The notes below the pieces were generated by a model, which was given only the letters and a program-made list of their open reading frames with translations, had not been told where the DNA came from and searched no databases. 64,000 nucleotides of DNA, taken from Chryseobacterium gregarium DSM 19109 (lineage in GTDB: Bacteria; Bacteroidota; Bacteroidia; Flavobacteriales; Weeksellaceae). The position numbers and the translations under genes are program-made. The stretch's first letter is position 1. Every line of letters starts with the position of its first letter. Location of the stretch: positions 62,001 to 126,000 of the forward strand of contig NZ_AUMU01000007.1 of NCBI RefSeq assembly GCF_000430845.1. Reading direction: 5' to 3'. Below, in pieces: positions 43,881 through 52,308 of the stretch.

Positions 43881-44690
43881 CTATCCTCCTGTTGAAAAAC
43901 TCTCAAACGTGGTCATCCCGCCATCAACGAAAACACTGGTTCCGGTAATATAATCTGCCAGGTCACTTGCCAGGAAAACAGCAAGGTTCCCGATATCCCC
44001 GGGCTGCCCGATTCTGTTGTAAGGGATGAGGTTCATCAATGAGTTTAATGCATCGGGAGTACTCCAGGCACTCTTATTGATCGGCGTCTGAATGGCACCG
44101 GGACAAATGGAATTGACACGGATCTTATCCGCTCCATATTCCTGAGCCAGTGTCTGCATCAGCATCCTGATCGCTCCTTTGCTGGCAGCATAGTTGGCAT
44201 GGCCTGCCCAGGGGATAATTTCGTGCACTGAACTGATATGAATAATTTTTCCGCAGGCTACGGAACGCGAAGTATCGATACCACGGCGGAGAAATTCTTT
44301 GATGGCTTCTCTGGCACAAAGAAACTGACCTGTTAAGTTGATCCCGATAACCGTGTTCCACTGATCGAGGGTCATTTCAGTAAATTTGGCATCTTTCTGC
44401 ACGCCTGCGTTGTTGACCAGGATATCCACGGTCCCGAATTGTGAAACGGTATCCTGAAACATTTTTATCACCTGATCTTCTTTGGAAACATCGCACTGGT
44501 AGACGATTCCTTTTCCGCCGGCTTCGGTAATTTCTTTTAAAACGGCTTCGGCCTCACCGGCTGACCTTTCAGAGGAATGGTTAACTACCACAGTTGCGCC
44601 GGCTGAAGCCAGTGATTTTGCGATTCCGGAGCCGATTCCACTGGAGCTTCCTGTGACTACCGCTACCTGATTTTGAAGAGAGATTTCCAT
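43881..44690 (-). CDS. SDR-family glucose 1-dehydrogenase-like oxidoreductase
   Basis: The 269-residue protein has the short-chain dehydrogenase hallmarks: TGSSSGIGSGIA at the N-terminus, VNNAGVQ near residue 90, catalytic Ser in HISSVHE and YAASK (Tyr-x-x-x-Lys) near residue 165, PGAIQTPIN, and a C-terminal FVDGGMTTFESFSTGG. It fits NAD(P)-dependent glucose 1-dehydrogenases. Placement before the GH63 gene suggests a route that liberates and oxidises glucose, but co-transcription is unproven. Confidence 0.9.
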   Translation of the reverse strand: MEISLQNQVAVVTGSSSGIGSGIAKSLASAGATVVVNHSSERSAGEAEAVLKEITEAGGKGIVYQCDVSKEDQVIKMFQDTVSQFGTVDILVNNAGVQKDAKFTEMTLDQWNTVIGINLTGQFLCAREAIKEFLRRGIDTSRSVACGKIIHISSVHEIIPWAGHANYAASKGAIRMLMQTLAQEYGADKIRVNSICPGAIQTPINKSAWSTPDALNSLMNLIPYNRIGQPGDIGNLAVFLASDLADYITGTSVFVDGGMTTFESFSTGG

Positions 44691-44764
44691 GTTTTATAAT
44701 TTGATATTACCCAAATTTAGAAGAAAGGATCACGCCAAACATGAAAATAGGGATTAAAAATTTC

Positions 44765-45238
44765 TTAAAGTTTCTTATACATCAGATATTGCAGGCCTTT
44801 TCTGCCCATCCGGGTCCTGCCTTCATCGTGATATCCTGCTTTACGGTACAATTCATACGCTGAACTATTGTCCCGGTTGACAGCCAGGACAATTTCATTG
44901 CAGTTTTTAAAATTTTCCCGGATAAAATCATCGATCTGCAGCATAAGGGATTTCCCTATTCCTTTGCCCTGGAATTCCGGATTAACGGATAAAGACCTCA
45001 ACAATACAGAATCCGGGTTTACCGTTAAATCAAATTTATCGTCTCCAAAATCCAGGGTGAGAAATCCGGCAGGCTTTTTATTACTGAAAACCGTAACGGC
45101 AAATTCCAATCCGGTGTGTCTTTCGGAGATTCTGTTTAATGCAAGCGGTGCCGTGGAAGTATATCCCGTCTGAACCTGATCGAGGATATAATTAACATCC
45201 GGAAAATCTTTTTCACTGTAAAACCTGAGGCTCACCAT
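44765..45238 (-). CDS. GNAT family N-acetyltransferase
   Basis: The 157-residue protein has the GNAT pattern: LRFYSEKDFPDVNYIL, LRSLSVNPEFQGKGIGKSLM (pyrophosphate loop QGKGIG near residue 97) and VNRDNSSAYELYRKAGYHDEGR. The substrate is unknown. It follows the DUF1684 gene by three bases and is probably co-translated with it. Confidence 0.9.
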   Translation of the reverse strand: MVSLRFYSEKDFPDVNYILDQVQTGYTSTAPLALNRISERHTGLEFAVTVFSNKKPAGFLTLDFGDDKFDLTVNPDSVLLRSLSVNPEFQGKGIGKSLMLQIDDFIRENFKNCNEIVLAVNRDNSSAYELYRKAGYHDEGRTRMGRKGLQYLMYKKL

Positions 45239-45241
45239 AGA

Positions 45242-45853
45242 TCAATGGTATTTATCCTCATACATAACCCCGGCACGAATTTCTACCGGCAGCCTGTTTT
45301 CTTCAGGCACGATCGGACAGTTGTAATCATAGGCATTATACGCGCAATAGGGGTGATAGGATTTATTAAAATCCAGTACGATGGTATTGCCTTTCGGAAT
45401 GGTAAGGTCCAGGTATTTTCCGCCGCCATAGGTTTCTTTTTCATTGGTCATATCCCGGAAAGGAAGGAAAAGATGATCCCTGTATTTTGCCTGTTTTATT
45501 AAATCCAGGCTTTGGTATAGGGTTAAAGTATATGATTTCCCGTCTAAAGTAAAGGTGGCCTTACCATATTCCCTGTAAGGTTTTGTTTTGCCGGATGAAG
45601 TGGGAAGATCAAAAGGTTCTGCATTTTCCGTTCTTAAAAATTTTGCAGTAAACCTGTATTTTAAATCAACAGGAAAGAAAGGATGTGCTTTAAAATCCGT
45701 AAAATGATCTCCACGCAAAGGCGTTTCTTTCGGATCCAGATATTTTTCGTTCAGTGCTTTCTGAAATTTTTTCACTTCCAGGTCTTCTTTAGAAGCCTTT
45801 TGTGAAAAAATAATCAGCGGGAACAGTAAAAAGATGAACAGGTAATTTTTCAT
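45242..45853 (-). CDS. Exported DUF1684 protein
   Basis: The 203-residue protein has a signal peptide (MKNYLFIFLLFPLIIFSQ) and the DUF1684 pattern: SPLRGDHFTDF-type start, FFPVDLKYRFTAKF, GKATFTLDGKSYTLTLYQ, LFLPFRDMTNEKETYGGGKYLDL and NKSYHPYCAYNAYDYNCPI..NRLPVEIRAG. Its function is unknown. The GNAT gene follows after three bases. Confidence 0.88.
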   Translation of the reverse strand: MKNYLFIFLLFPLIIFSQKASKEDLEVKKFQKALNEKYLDPKETPLRGDHFTDFKAHPFFPVDLKYRFTAKFLRTENAEPFDLPTSSGKTKPYREYGKATFTLDGKSYTLTLYQSLDLIKQAKYRDHLFLPFRDMTNEKETYGGGKYLDLTIPKGNTIVLDFNKSYHPYCAYNAYDYNCPIVPEENRLPVEIRAGVMYEDKYH

Positions 45854-45923
45854 TGATTGAACTTATTAAAGTTTAATTTTTTAATAGTTTAGTTTTAATG
45901 TCCGACAGCATTGAAAGTTTGTA

Positions 45924-46352
45924 TTAACAATCATTCATTTCATAACTTACCTGATCATATTGTTCTTCGTAAGACTGCATGGTTTTGCTGTTGGCCGGAA
46001 CTTTTTTGAGATTTACATTTAGTTTTTTACTTCCGTCCGGCGAAATCCAGTAACCCGTAAAATGTTCACCGTTTCTTTTTACACTGATGATTCCGGTAAT
46101 TCCCCCTTCCACCATGACCAGTTTATTTTCTTCATCGTCGGAAATTTCGAGATACAGCCATTGGCTTGCGTTGTCATATTTATACATGCCGCTGTAATGA
46201 GTGGTCGGGCATCCTGAGATTTCTTCAACAAGATATAAGGTTACCGGATATTTATCAATGTTGCCTTTATAAAGATGCTTTTTCATTTCCTGTGCAGACA
46301 TATTTCCAAAGAAAAACAGCATCATTATAAAAGACAGAATTTTAATTTTCAT
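45924..46352 (-). CDS. Secreted hypothetical protein
   Basis: I do not recognise this 142-residue protein. It has a signal peptide (MKIKILSFIMMLFFFGNMSAQ) and a compact beta fold with YPVTLYLVEE, GMYKYDNASQWLYLEI and HFTGYWISPDGSKKLNV. These look like a small beta-barrel that reports on displayed content, similar to short exported proteins with a GxYxY and F.GxW pattern. Two cysteines (GCPT, MNDC at the end) could form a disulfide. Confidence 0.65.
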   Translation of the reverse strand: MKIKILSFIMMLFFFGNMSAQEMKKHLYKGNIDKYPVTLYLVEEISGCPTTHYSGMYKYDNASQWLYLEISDDEENKLVMVEGGITGIISVKRNGEHFTGYWISPDGSKKLNVNLKKVPANSKTMQSYEEQYDQVSYEMNDC

Positions 46353-46442
46353 ATTTTGGTTTTTAGGTTAAGCTTTTCCCGAATTGATAAAATTTTAAAT
46401 CAAGACTGCTTTTGCAGCTGTACCGTTAAATTAACGAAGTAT

Positions 46443-46844
46443 TTAATAAGATTCGGAGATTTTCACACGATACACATCGGATGAATTTCTTTTAATTGAT
46501 TCTACAAAAAAACCGCCTTCTTCAGGAATAACCTCCTGTAAATCAAAACTTTTACAACCCTTAGGAAGTCCTGAAAAAACCAGGGTGAACCAAAAGTCCC
46601 TCATGAAAGGTACGGGGGTCCAATTCGGATAAATGGTAATATTTTCAGCATGAATCAGCCGGCTCTTGTGCTCAGACTGGTTATCCAGAAGATAAGTGGT
46701 ATTCCAGATCCTGATCAGGTTTCCTAAAAACGGTGATGCCGGGAAACAGCAATGGACAATCACCTGCTGTTTCTCTTCTATTTTTGCCTTAAGGGATTCC
46801 AGAAGTTCTTTTACGATGACCGGTTTTACAAGGGTATCAGACAT
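46443..46844 (-). CDS. Hypothetical cytoplasmic protein
   Basis: I do not recognise this 133-residue protein without signal peptide. It has VIVHCCFPASPFLGNLIRIW near residue 28 and HAENITIYPNWTPVPF near residue 65. FTLVFSGLPKGCKSFDL near residue 86 resembles structural parts of helper or chaperone-like proteins. Its reading frame is long for its size, and codon use is like its neighbours. It is flanked upstream by an imperfect inverted repeat (46854-46925). Confidence 0.6.
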   Translation of the reverse strand: MSDTLVKPVIVKELLESLKAKIEEKQQVIVHCCFPASPFLGNLIRIWNTTYLLDNQSEHKSRLIHAENITIYPNWTPVPFMRDFWFTLVFSGLPKGCKSFDLQEVIPEEGGFFVESIKRNSSDVYRVKISESY

Positions 46845-46853
46845 TTCAATGAT

Positions 46854-46925
46854 AATGATAAGTAATGGACAATAAGTAATCAGTAAAGATAATTGATTAT
46901 TACATATTGCCCATTGCTTATTACT
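46854..46925. repeat. Imperfect 27-base inverted repeat (palindromic element)
   Basis: The left arm (46854-46880) and right arm (46899-46925) match in 22 of 27 positions when one is reverse-complemented (core ATTACnTATTGnCCATTnCTTAT), with an 18-base loop. It fills the gap between mqo and the hypothetical gene. It has no T run directly after it, so it is more like a dispersed palindromic repeat than an ordinary terminator. Confidence 0.6.
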
Positions 46926-46930
46926 GATGT

Positions 46931-48436
46931 TTAATATTCAAGTTTTAATTTTTCCTTCGTATAATTCCTTACTTTTTCAGTAAGTTCAGGGTTTCCGGAA
47001 AGTTTTTGCCCATAGGAAGGAACCATTTCCAATAATTTCTCTTTCCATTCTCCGTTCAGTTTTTCAGGGAAGCATCTTTCAAGGACATTCAGCATGGCAT
47101 AAACTGCTGTAGAGGCACCGGGAGAGGCACCTAACAGGGAAGCAATGGTTCCCGATTTGTTGACCACCACTTCAGTACCAAACTCCAGCTTGCCGCCTGT
47201 TTTTTCATCTTTTTTGATGATCTGGACCCTTTGTCCGGCTACTTTCAATTCCCAGTCCTCCGCTTTGGCATCTTTAATAAATTCTCTTAAATGCTGTATT
47301 CTCTGTGCTTTCGTCATCGCCACCTGCTGAACCAGATATTTTGTCAGCGGGATGTTATGCCACCATGCTCCGAAAAGCGATTTTAAGTTTTTTGTATTGA
47401 CGCTTTCAGGAAGATCCAGATAGCTGCCCTCTTTCAGGAATTTTGTTGAAAATCCGGCAAAAGGTCCGAAAAGCAGGGCTTTCTGGCCATCAATAATCCT
47501 AAGGTCCAGATGAGGAACAGACATTGGCGGCGCATCAACAGTAGCCTGGGTATATACTTTTGCCTGATGCTTTTCCACCAGCTCCTGGTTATGAGTAACC
47601 AGCCATTCTCCGGAAACCGGGAATCCCCCGTAGCCTTCACTTTCTTTGATATCGGAACTTTCCAGCAAGGGCAGCGCATACCCTCCTGCACCGATGAAAA
47701 CGAAATCAGCCTCGACTTCCTGTTTATGGTTGTGGATCCTGTCTTTCACCTTCATTTCCCAGGTTCCGTCTTCTTTCGGATCGATATCTTTGACTTCATG
47801 GTATAGGAATACCTCAACATTGGAATCTTCCAGCAGATGCCTGCCCATTTTTCTGGTCAGGGTCCCGAAATTGACATCTGTCCCCAGGTCCATTTTTGTA
47901 GCCGCCATCACCTCTGAAGGATTTCTTTTGCTCATCACCAGAGGAATCCATTCTTTCAGCTTTTCATGGTCCGTAGAAAACTGCATTTCTTTGAACAGCG
48001 TTGAGCCCGACATTTTTTCATGACGCTTTTTTAAATATTCAGCATCTTTTTCACCGAATACTAAGCTCATGTGCGGACATGAATTGATAAAGTCTTTAGG
48101 CTCCTGGATATATCCTTTGGTAATTAAATAAGACCAGAACTGTTTTGAAATCTCAAACTGTTCCGCAATACTTTCCGCTTTTGAAATATCAATGGTTCCG
48201 TCAGGTTTTTCGGGCGTATAGTTAAGCTCACAAAATGCGGAATGCCCGGTCCCTGCATTATTCCAGGCTGCGGTACTTTCCTTGGCAAACCTGCCCAGTC
48301 TTTCAAATATGGCAATATCCAGATCCGGATTGAATTCATGTAATAAAGTAGCTAAAGTGGCACTCATAATTCCGCCACCGATAAGAACAATGTCGTATTT
48401 CGGTTTTGGCGTTCTGCTTGTAAGCGATTGTGACAT
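46931..48436 (-). CDS. mqo: Malate:quinone oxidoreductase
   Basis: Mqo oxidises malate to oxaloacetate and passes electrons to quinone at the membrane. The 501-residue protein has the FAD-binding GGGIMSATLATLL at the N-terminus, ERLGRFAKESTAAWNNAGTGHSA near residue 45, and the conserved MDLGTDVNFGTLTR, GGFPVSGEWL and GASPGASTAVYAML segments. It is preceded by a 307-base gap containing a possible gene remnant. Confidence 0.95.
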   Translation of the reverse strand: MSQSLTSRTPKPKYDIVLIGGGIMSATLATLLHEFNPDLDIAIFERLGRFAKESTAAWNNAGTGHSAFCELNYTPEKPDGTIDISKAESIAEQFEISKQFWSYLITKGYIQEPKDFINSCPHMSLVFGEKDAEYLKKRHEKMSGSTLFKEMQFSTDHEKLKEWIPLVMSKRNPSEVMAATKMDLGTDVNFGTLTRKMGRHLLEDSNVEVFLYHEVKDIDPKEDGTWEMKVKDRIHNHKQEVEADFVFIGAGGYALPLLESSDIKESEGYGGFPVSGEWLVTHNQELVEKHQAKVYTQATVDAPPMSVPHLDLRIIDGQKALLFGPFAGFSTKFLKEGSYLDLPESVNTKNLKSLFGAWWHNIPLTKYLVQQVAMTKAQRIQHLREFIKDAKAEDWELKVAGQRVQIIKKDEKTGGKLEFGTEVVVNKSGTIASLLGASPGASTAVYAMLNVLERCFPEKLNGEWKEKLLEMVPSYGQKLSGNPELTEKVRNYTKEKLKLEY

Positions 48437-48541
48437 AATTTAAAATTTGAATTGATGATATCAAATTTCGTGAAAAGTTCTCAGAGTAAAGACTTGTTTA
48501 AAAATTTTAACAGTGTTATTTTATATGAAAACAAACATTCC

Positions 48542-48700
48542 TTATCCGGCATAGATAAAGTAATTGGACCTCAAAAACATGCTAATGCCTAAGTCATTAC
48601 CATGATTCATTTTAATTCCGTTTTCAACTTTATAAGCAAAAGTGCACCCGATTGTCTGACTCCGGAGTACAGTACAGAATATACTATTGAAAAAACAGCA
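48542..48700 (-). other. Unassigned reading-frame fragment in the mqo-gpsA gap
   Basis: On the minus strand an open frame of about 50 codons ends at the TAA 48542-48544. It has no start codon and no family match. Its end reads TFAYKVENGIKMNHGNDLG and then ISMFLRSNYFIYAG, an alternating beta-strand pattern like the tail of a small outer-membrane barrel. It may be the remnant of a lost gene. The rest of the 48437-48743 gap shows nothing else recognisable. Confidence 0.25.
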
Positions 48701-48743
48701 TTAAGAATATAAGAAACCAAGCCGGAAAAGTCGTCTGCCTGAA

Positions 48744-49781
48744 TTAATTAAGCTTTGTTGTGAGCTTTTTGAATTGCTTTTCCGCATTTTTTCCTTCATA
48801 CAGGATTCCGTAGATGGTATCGATAATCGGAAGGGTCAATCCTTTTTCCTTCGAGGTTTTATAAATAGAATCTGCCGCATAATACCCTTCTGCCACCATG
48901 TTCATAGACTGAATTGCCGATTTGACGGTATAGCCTTTTCCGATCAGGTTTCCGAGGTTCCTGTTTCTTGAGAACAGGGAATAGGCCGTTACCAGTAAAT
49001 CCCCCAGATAGGCACTTTCATTAACATCTCTTGGCGCTTCATAAATGGCTTCAAGAAAGGTTTCCATTTCCCTAATTGCATTTGAAACGAAAACAGCTGT
49101 AAAGTTGTCTCCGTATCCCAGGCCGCTGGCAATCCCGGCCCCGATGGCAAAAATATTTTTAAGAATTGCGCTGTATTCATTTCCCAGGATATCTTTGCTG
49201 GAACGCATCTTAATAAAATCAGAATTGAATATATCCACTAATTTCTGAGAGGTCTCTTCTTCTACGGTTGCTACCGTAAGGTATGAGAGTCTCTCCATAG
49301 CGACTTCTTCCGCATGGCACGGCCCGGCAATCACGGCCTGATTCCTGAAACCGATCTTGAATTCATCTCTCAGGTAATGGGCGACCACATCGTTTACTTT
49401 AGGGATAATCCCTTTGATGGCAGAAACGAAAATCTTGTCTTTGTACGCACAGGTCATCTTCTCCAGCATATCGGAAAGGTAAATTGAAGGTGTCGCCAGC
49501 ACAATCGTATCACAGGCAGAAACCAGCTCATTGATATCGGTGGTCAGCTTTAAATTTTTAAGATTGAAATTAACTGCCGTAAGATAGGTGGGGTTATGCC
49601 CTCTCTGCTCAATGGCTCCCTTTACATATTCGCTTCTTACGCACCAATGCACCACTTTACAGTTTTCAACAAGCATTTTTACAATAGCCGTTGCAAAACT
49701 CCCGCTTCCGACAACGCCTACCGCAACATCATTTTTGCTTTTTTTCGTATTAGATTCCGTATTCGTTTTCTTTTTAGCCAT
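48744..49781 (-). CDS. gpsA: Glycerol-3-phosphate dehydrogenase [NAD(P)+]
   Basis: GpsA makes sn-glycerol-3-phosphate for phospholipid synthesis. The start is the ATG at 49779-49781 (MAKKKTNTES); the longer frame uses a TTG. The 345-residue protein has a Lys/Asn/Thr-rich leader of about 20 residues, then the NAD-binding VGSGSFATAIVKML. Further on come the conserved SAIKGI, the GPCHAEEVA motif with Cys in place of the usual Ser, and NEYSAILKNIFAIGAGIASGLGYGDN. It is a single gene. Confidence 0.95.
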   Translation of the reverse strand: MAKKKTNTESNTKKSKNDVAVGVVGSGSFATAIVKMLVENCKVVHWCVRSEYVKGAIEQRGHNPTYLTAVNFNLKNLKLTTDINELVSACDTIVLATPSIYLSDMLEKMTCAYKDKIFVSAIKGIIPKVNDVVAHYLRDEFKIGFRNQAVIAGPCHAEEVAMERLSYLTVATVEEETSQKLVDIFNSDFIKMRSSKDILGNEYSAILKNIFAIGAGIASGLGYGDNFTAVFVSNAIREMETFLEAIYEAPRDVNESAYLGDLLVTAYSLFSRNRNLGNLIGKGYTVKSAIQSMNMVAEGYYAADSIYKTSKEKGLTLPIIDTIYGILYEGKNAEKQFKKLTTKLN

Positions 49782-50008
49782 AATAAAACATGTGAACTGC
49801 AAATATATTAAAACAAAGACTGAAGCAAGCCTTTCCGCCCATGATAAAATCTGTTTTCAGACAAAATTAATATTTAAAGACAATTAAATATTTAATTCCC
49901 CGTTAATTATAGAAATACTTAAAGTGTTGTTAAAAATATGCCGTAAAATATATTTTTAATTAAATTTGCAGGCTTAAAACCGTTTTGTAATATACTAAGA
50001 GAAGAAAA

Positions 50009-51016
50009 ATGAAAAACTTTCTAAGCAGCAAAAGGAACGTAAACATCCTTCTGGGAGGGCTTTTACTGGTAGTTTTTGCACAGGGCATGTTCATTGCCAG
50101 GTTGTATTCTGAAAAGGACGACAAAAATTATGAAGTGAACCTTGTTAAAATAAACACTGAAAAAGACAGTGTCGATTACTTAAAAATGAAAACGGATCTT
50201 ACGTTGGTAGATCAGACTGTTACCCAGCTTAATTCTTTCCTGAAATCTAAAGATGTCCCTAATGAAAAGCTGACGATCCTGAGCAAAGACAGCATCTCAA
50301 ATTCCATTTACCTGGCTAAACAGGCCAACCGCTACAGCCAGTATCTGATGGACCTTCAAAAGAAACTGATGCAGGTGCCTCTGGGAATGCCAACCGAAGG
50401 ATATATTTCATCGAATTTCGGGATCAGAAAAAACCCGATTCCATTTAAAACCGTTTTTGCTTCTGTGAAATCTGTTACGGGAAATACAATAAAACCTGCC
50501 GCTGTCCCGGAAGTAAAGGCTGAACCTGTGGAAAGAATTATTGAAGTCACCGACAGTTACGGAGATAAAAGACAGGTGAAAGTAATGGTCACGCCAAAAG
50601 CAGCTCCTGTAGCTGCCGCTCCGGTAACGAATGCTCCTACAAAAGCCGTGGCTTCCGCTACTAAGCCCGCAGAAAAAGACAATGCCCCTGCAGAAGCTGA
50701 CCAGATGCAGTTTCATAAAGGATTGGATATTGCGGTCCCTTTCGGTTCCGATGTGGTAGCAACAGCGGCCGGAACGGTCATTTTCTCAGGGCAGAAAGGC
50801 GGTTACGGAAATTGTGTCATTGTATCCCACGGAAACGGCCTGGCAACGCTTTACGGGCATTTATCCCAGCTGGTAGCTAAAGTGAATGATAAAATAAAAG
50901 TAGGACAGGTAATTGCCAAATCAGGAAATTCCGGGCGTTCCACCGGTCCGCACCTTCATTATGAAGTGCATAAAAACAACACGCCTGTGAATCCGAAATT
51001 GTTTATGAATTTATAA
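50009..51016 (+). CDS. M23 family peptidase (LytM-type), membrane anchored
   Basis: The 335-residue protein has one N-terminal membrane helix (VNILLGGLLLVVFAQGMFIA) and then a helical/coiled region to about residue 120. A Pro/Ala/Lys-rich linker (about residues 190-235) leads to a LytM domain. The zinc ligands are in FHKGLDIAVPFG (His and Asp) and GPHLHYEVHKN (the last His pair), so catalysis is possible. It probably trims peptidoglycan in the periplasm. A TAAATTTG -7 element is at 49961-49968 and a very strong hairpin follows. Confidence 0.9.
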   Translation: MKNFLSSKRNVNILLGGLLLVVFAQGMFIARLYSEKDDKNYEVNLVKINTEKDSVDYLKMKTDLTLVDQTVTQLNSFLKSKDVPNEKLTILSKDSISNSIYLAKQANRYSQYLMDLQKKLMQVPLGMPTEGYISSNFGIRKNPIPFKTVFASVKSVTGNTIKPAAVPEVKAEPVERIIEVTDSYGDKRQVKVMVTPKAAPVAAAPVTNAPTKAVASATKPAEKDNAPAEADQMQFHKGLDIAVPFGSDVVATAAGTVIFSGQKGGYGNCVIVSHGNGLATLYGHLSQLVAKVNDKIKVGQVIAKSGNSGRSTGPHLHYEVHKNNTPVNPKLFMNL

Positions 51017-51040
51017 AGAGATTAAATGATTATATTGCAG

Positions 51041-51083
51041 AATTACGGCGGCCTCGTTCAGAACGAGGCCGCCGTAATTTTTT
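51041..51083 (+). terminator. Long perfect hairpin terminator after the M23 gene
   Basis: A 19-base-pair perfect inverted repeat (51041-51059 with 51061-51079, core CGGCGGCCTCGTTC) leaves only one base between its arms and is followed by T. It also lies between convergent genes and may act both ways. Confidence 0.85.
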
Positions 51084-51104
51084 AAGCCGATTCTATAAAA
51101 AGTC

Positions 51105-51755
51105 TTAGTAAGCCGCTGTAAAACGCTCACGGATGTGATTATTCTGCTCCAGCTCATCTACTAAAGCCACCGCAACATCTTCAACAGACAGTACACTTCG
51201 TCCGTTCTCATCAAATACCGGGTTTTCAAGGGCTGTTCTGTAGCTTCCCGTTCTTACGCCCGCTGTTCCGGGATGCATTTCGATAGCCGGGCTGAAGAAT
51301 GTCCAGTCTAATGTCGTATTTTCTTTAATTTTATCCAGATAATCTCTTGCGGCAGTAGCTCCCGGCTTGATGTCGGCAGGGAAATCCGGACCGTCAACCA
51401 ATTGTTTCCCGTCGATAAACAGGCTTCCTGCCCCGCCAACGGTAATGAACCTTTTTACCCCTGACTGTTCTACTGCTTTTTCAATATTCACTGAACCGTT
51501 CAGGAAATCATCATACAGGTTTGGATTCGTCCAGCCTGCATTGAATGTACTGATGATGGCATCATTTCCCTTTAAAGCTTCTGACAATTCTTCCACATGA
51601 TTTACATCAACGCTTTTCGCCGTCACTTTTTCATTTTCCTCAACTTTTGAAGCGTCTCTTACAATAGCTTCCACTTCATATCCCCGGTTTGACAATTCTT
51701 TAACCACCTGTGTTCCAACAAATCCTGTGGCACCGATTACTGCTACTTTTTTCAT
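51105..51755 (-). CDS. NAD(P)H-binding oxidoreductase (YwnB-like)
   Basis: The 216-residue protein is an atypical short-chain dehydrogenase: IGATGFVGTQVVKEL at the N-terminus, NDAIISTFNAGW near residue 65 and RFITVGGAGSLFIDG near residue 105. It has no Tyr-x-x-x-Lys. Such proteins resemble Bacillus YwnB and the NmrA-type family. It follows an Rrf2-family regulator gene by 56 bases on the same strand, the same pairing as ywnA-ywnB, so it is probably the regulator's target. Confidence 0.85.
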   Translation of the reverse strand: MKKVAVIGATGFVGTQVVKELSNRGYEVEAIVRDASKVEENEKVTAKSVDVNHVEELSEALKGNDAIISTFNAGWTNPNLYDDFLNGSVNIEKAVEQSGVKRFITVGGAGSLFIDGKQLVDGPDFPADIKPGATAARDYLDKIKENTTLDWTFFSPAIEMHPGTAGVRTGSYRTALENPVFDENGRSVLSVEDVAVALVDELEQNNHIRERFTAAY

Positions 51756-51811
51756 ACTTTTTTATTTAAATTAATTGTAATACATTTTGTTACATTTATA
51801 GCTAAAAAAAT

Positions 51812-52222
51812 TTAACTGAAATGATCCGTAAATTCTCTAAGGGTTTTATTCCCGAGAAATTTTGTAACCAGCTGATCTGTTTCTGTAAACAGGTTATTCA
51901 GATGATCATTGATCTCTTTTCCAACCGGACAGAGGGGATTGGGATTTAGGTTCTTTTTCCCTAAAACATCCGTATTTTTCACCGCAGCATAAATCTCCTC
52001 AATGGTAATGGCTTCTGCATTTCTGGACAGCCGGCTGCCTCCTTCTTTCCCCTGCCGGCTGGTTACTAAACCGGCTTCCCTCAAAACACTCAGCTCTTTA
52101 CGGACCATTGCAGGATTGATATTAATACTTCCTGCCATCCACTCGGACGTAAGCCAATCCTGCGAACTGTCTGCCAGTAAAGTCATGATATGTACTGCTG
52201 TTGCAAATCTTGTATTGTTCAT
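51812..52222 (-). CDS. Rrf2-family transcriptional regulator
   Basis: The 136-residue protein is read from the ATG at 52220-52222 (MNNTRFATAVHIMTLL); upstream codons to 52294 are dispensable. It has the winged helix of the Rrf2 family (VRKELSVLREAGLVTSRQGKEGGSRL near residue 40) and the EEIYAAV dimerisation helix. The three-cysteine iron-sulfur site is not present: only one Cys (NPLCPVG) is seen, so it probably responds to redox or small molecules by another route, as YwnA-type members do. Confidence 0.88.
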   Translation of the reverse strand: MNNTRFATAVHIMTLLADSSQDWLTSEWMAGSININPAMVRKELSVLREAGLVTSRQGKEGGSRLSRNAEAITIEEIYAAVKNTDVLGKKNLNPNPLCPVGKEINDHLNNLFTETDQLVTKFLGNKTLREFTDHFS

Positions 52223-52308
52223 TCTGATTACCTGACAAAGGTAAGATAAATTTAAATTGTAACAAAAAATATTACAGTTAAAATTTAACTTCACTATTTT
52301 TCCGAATT

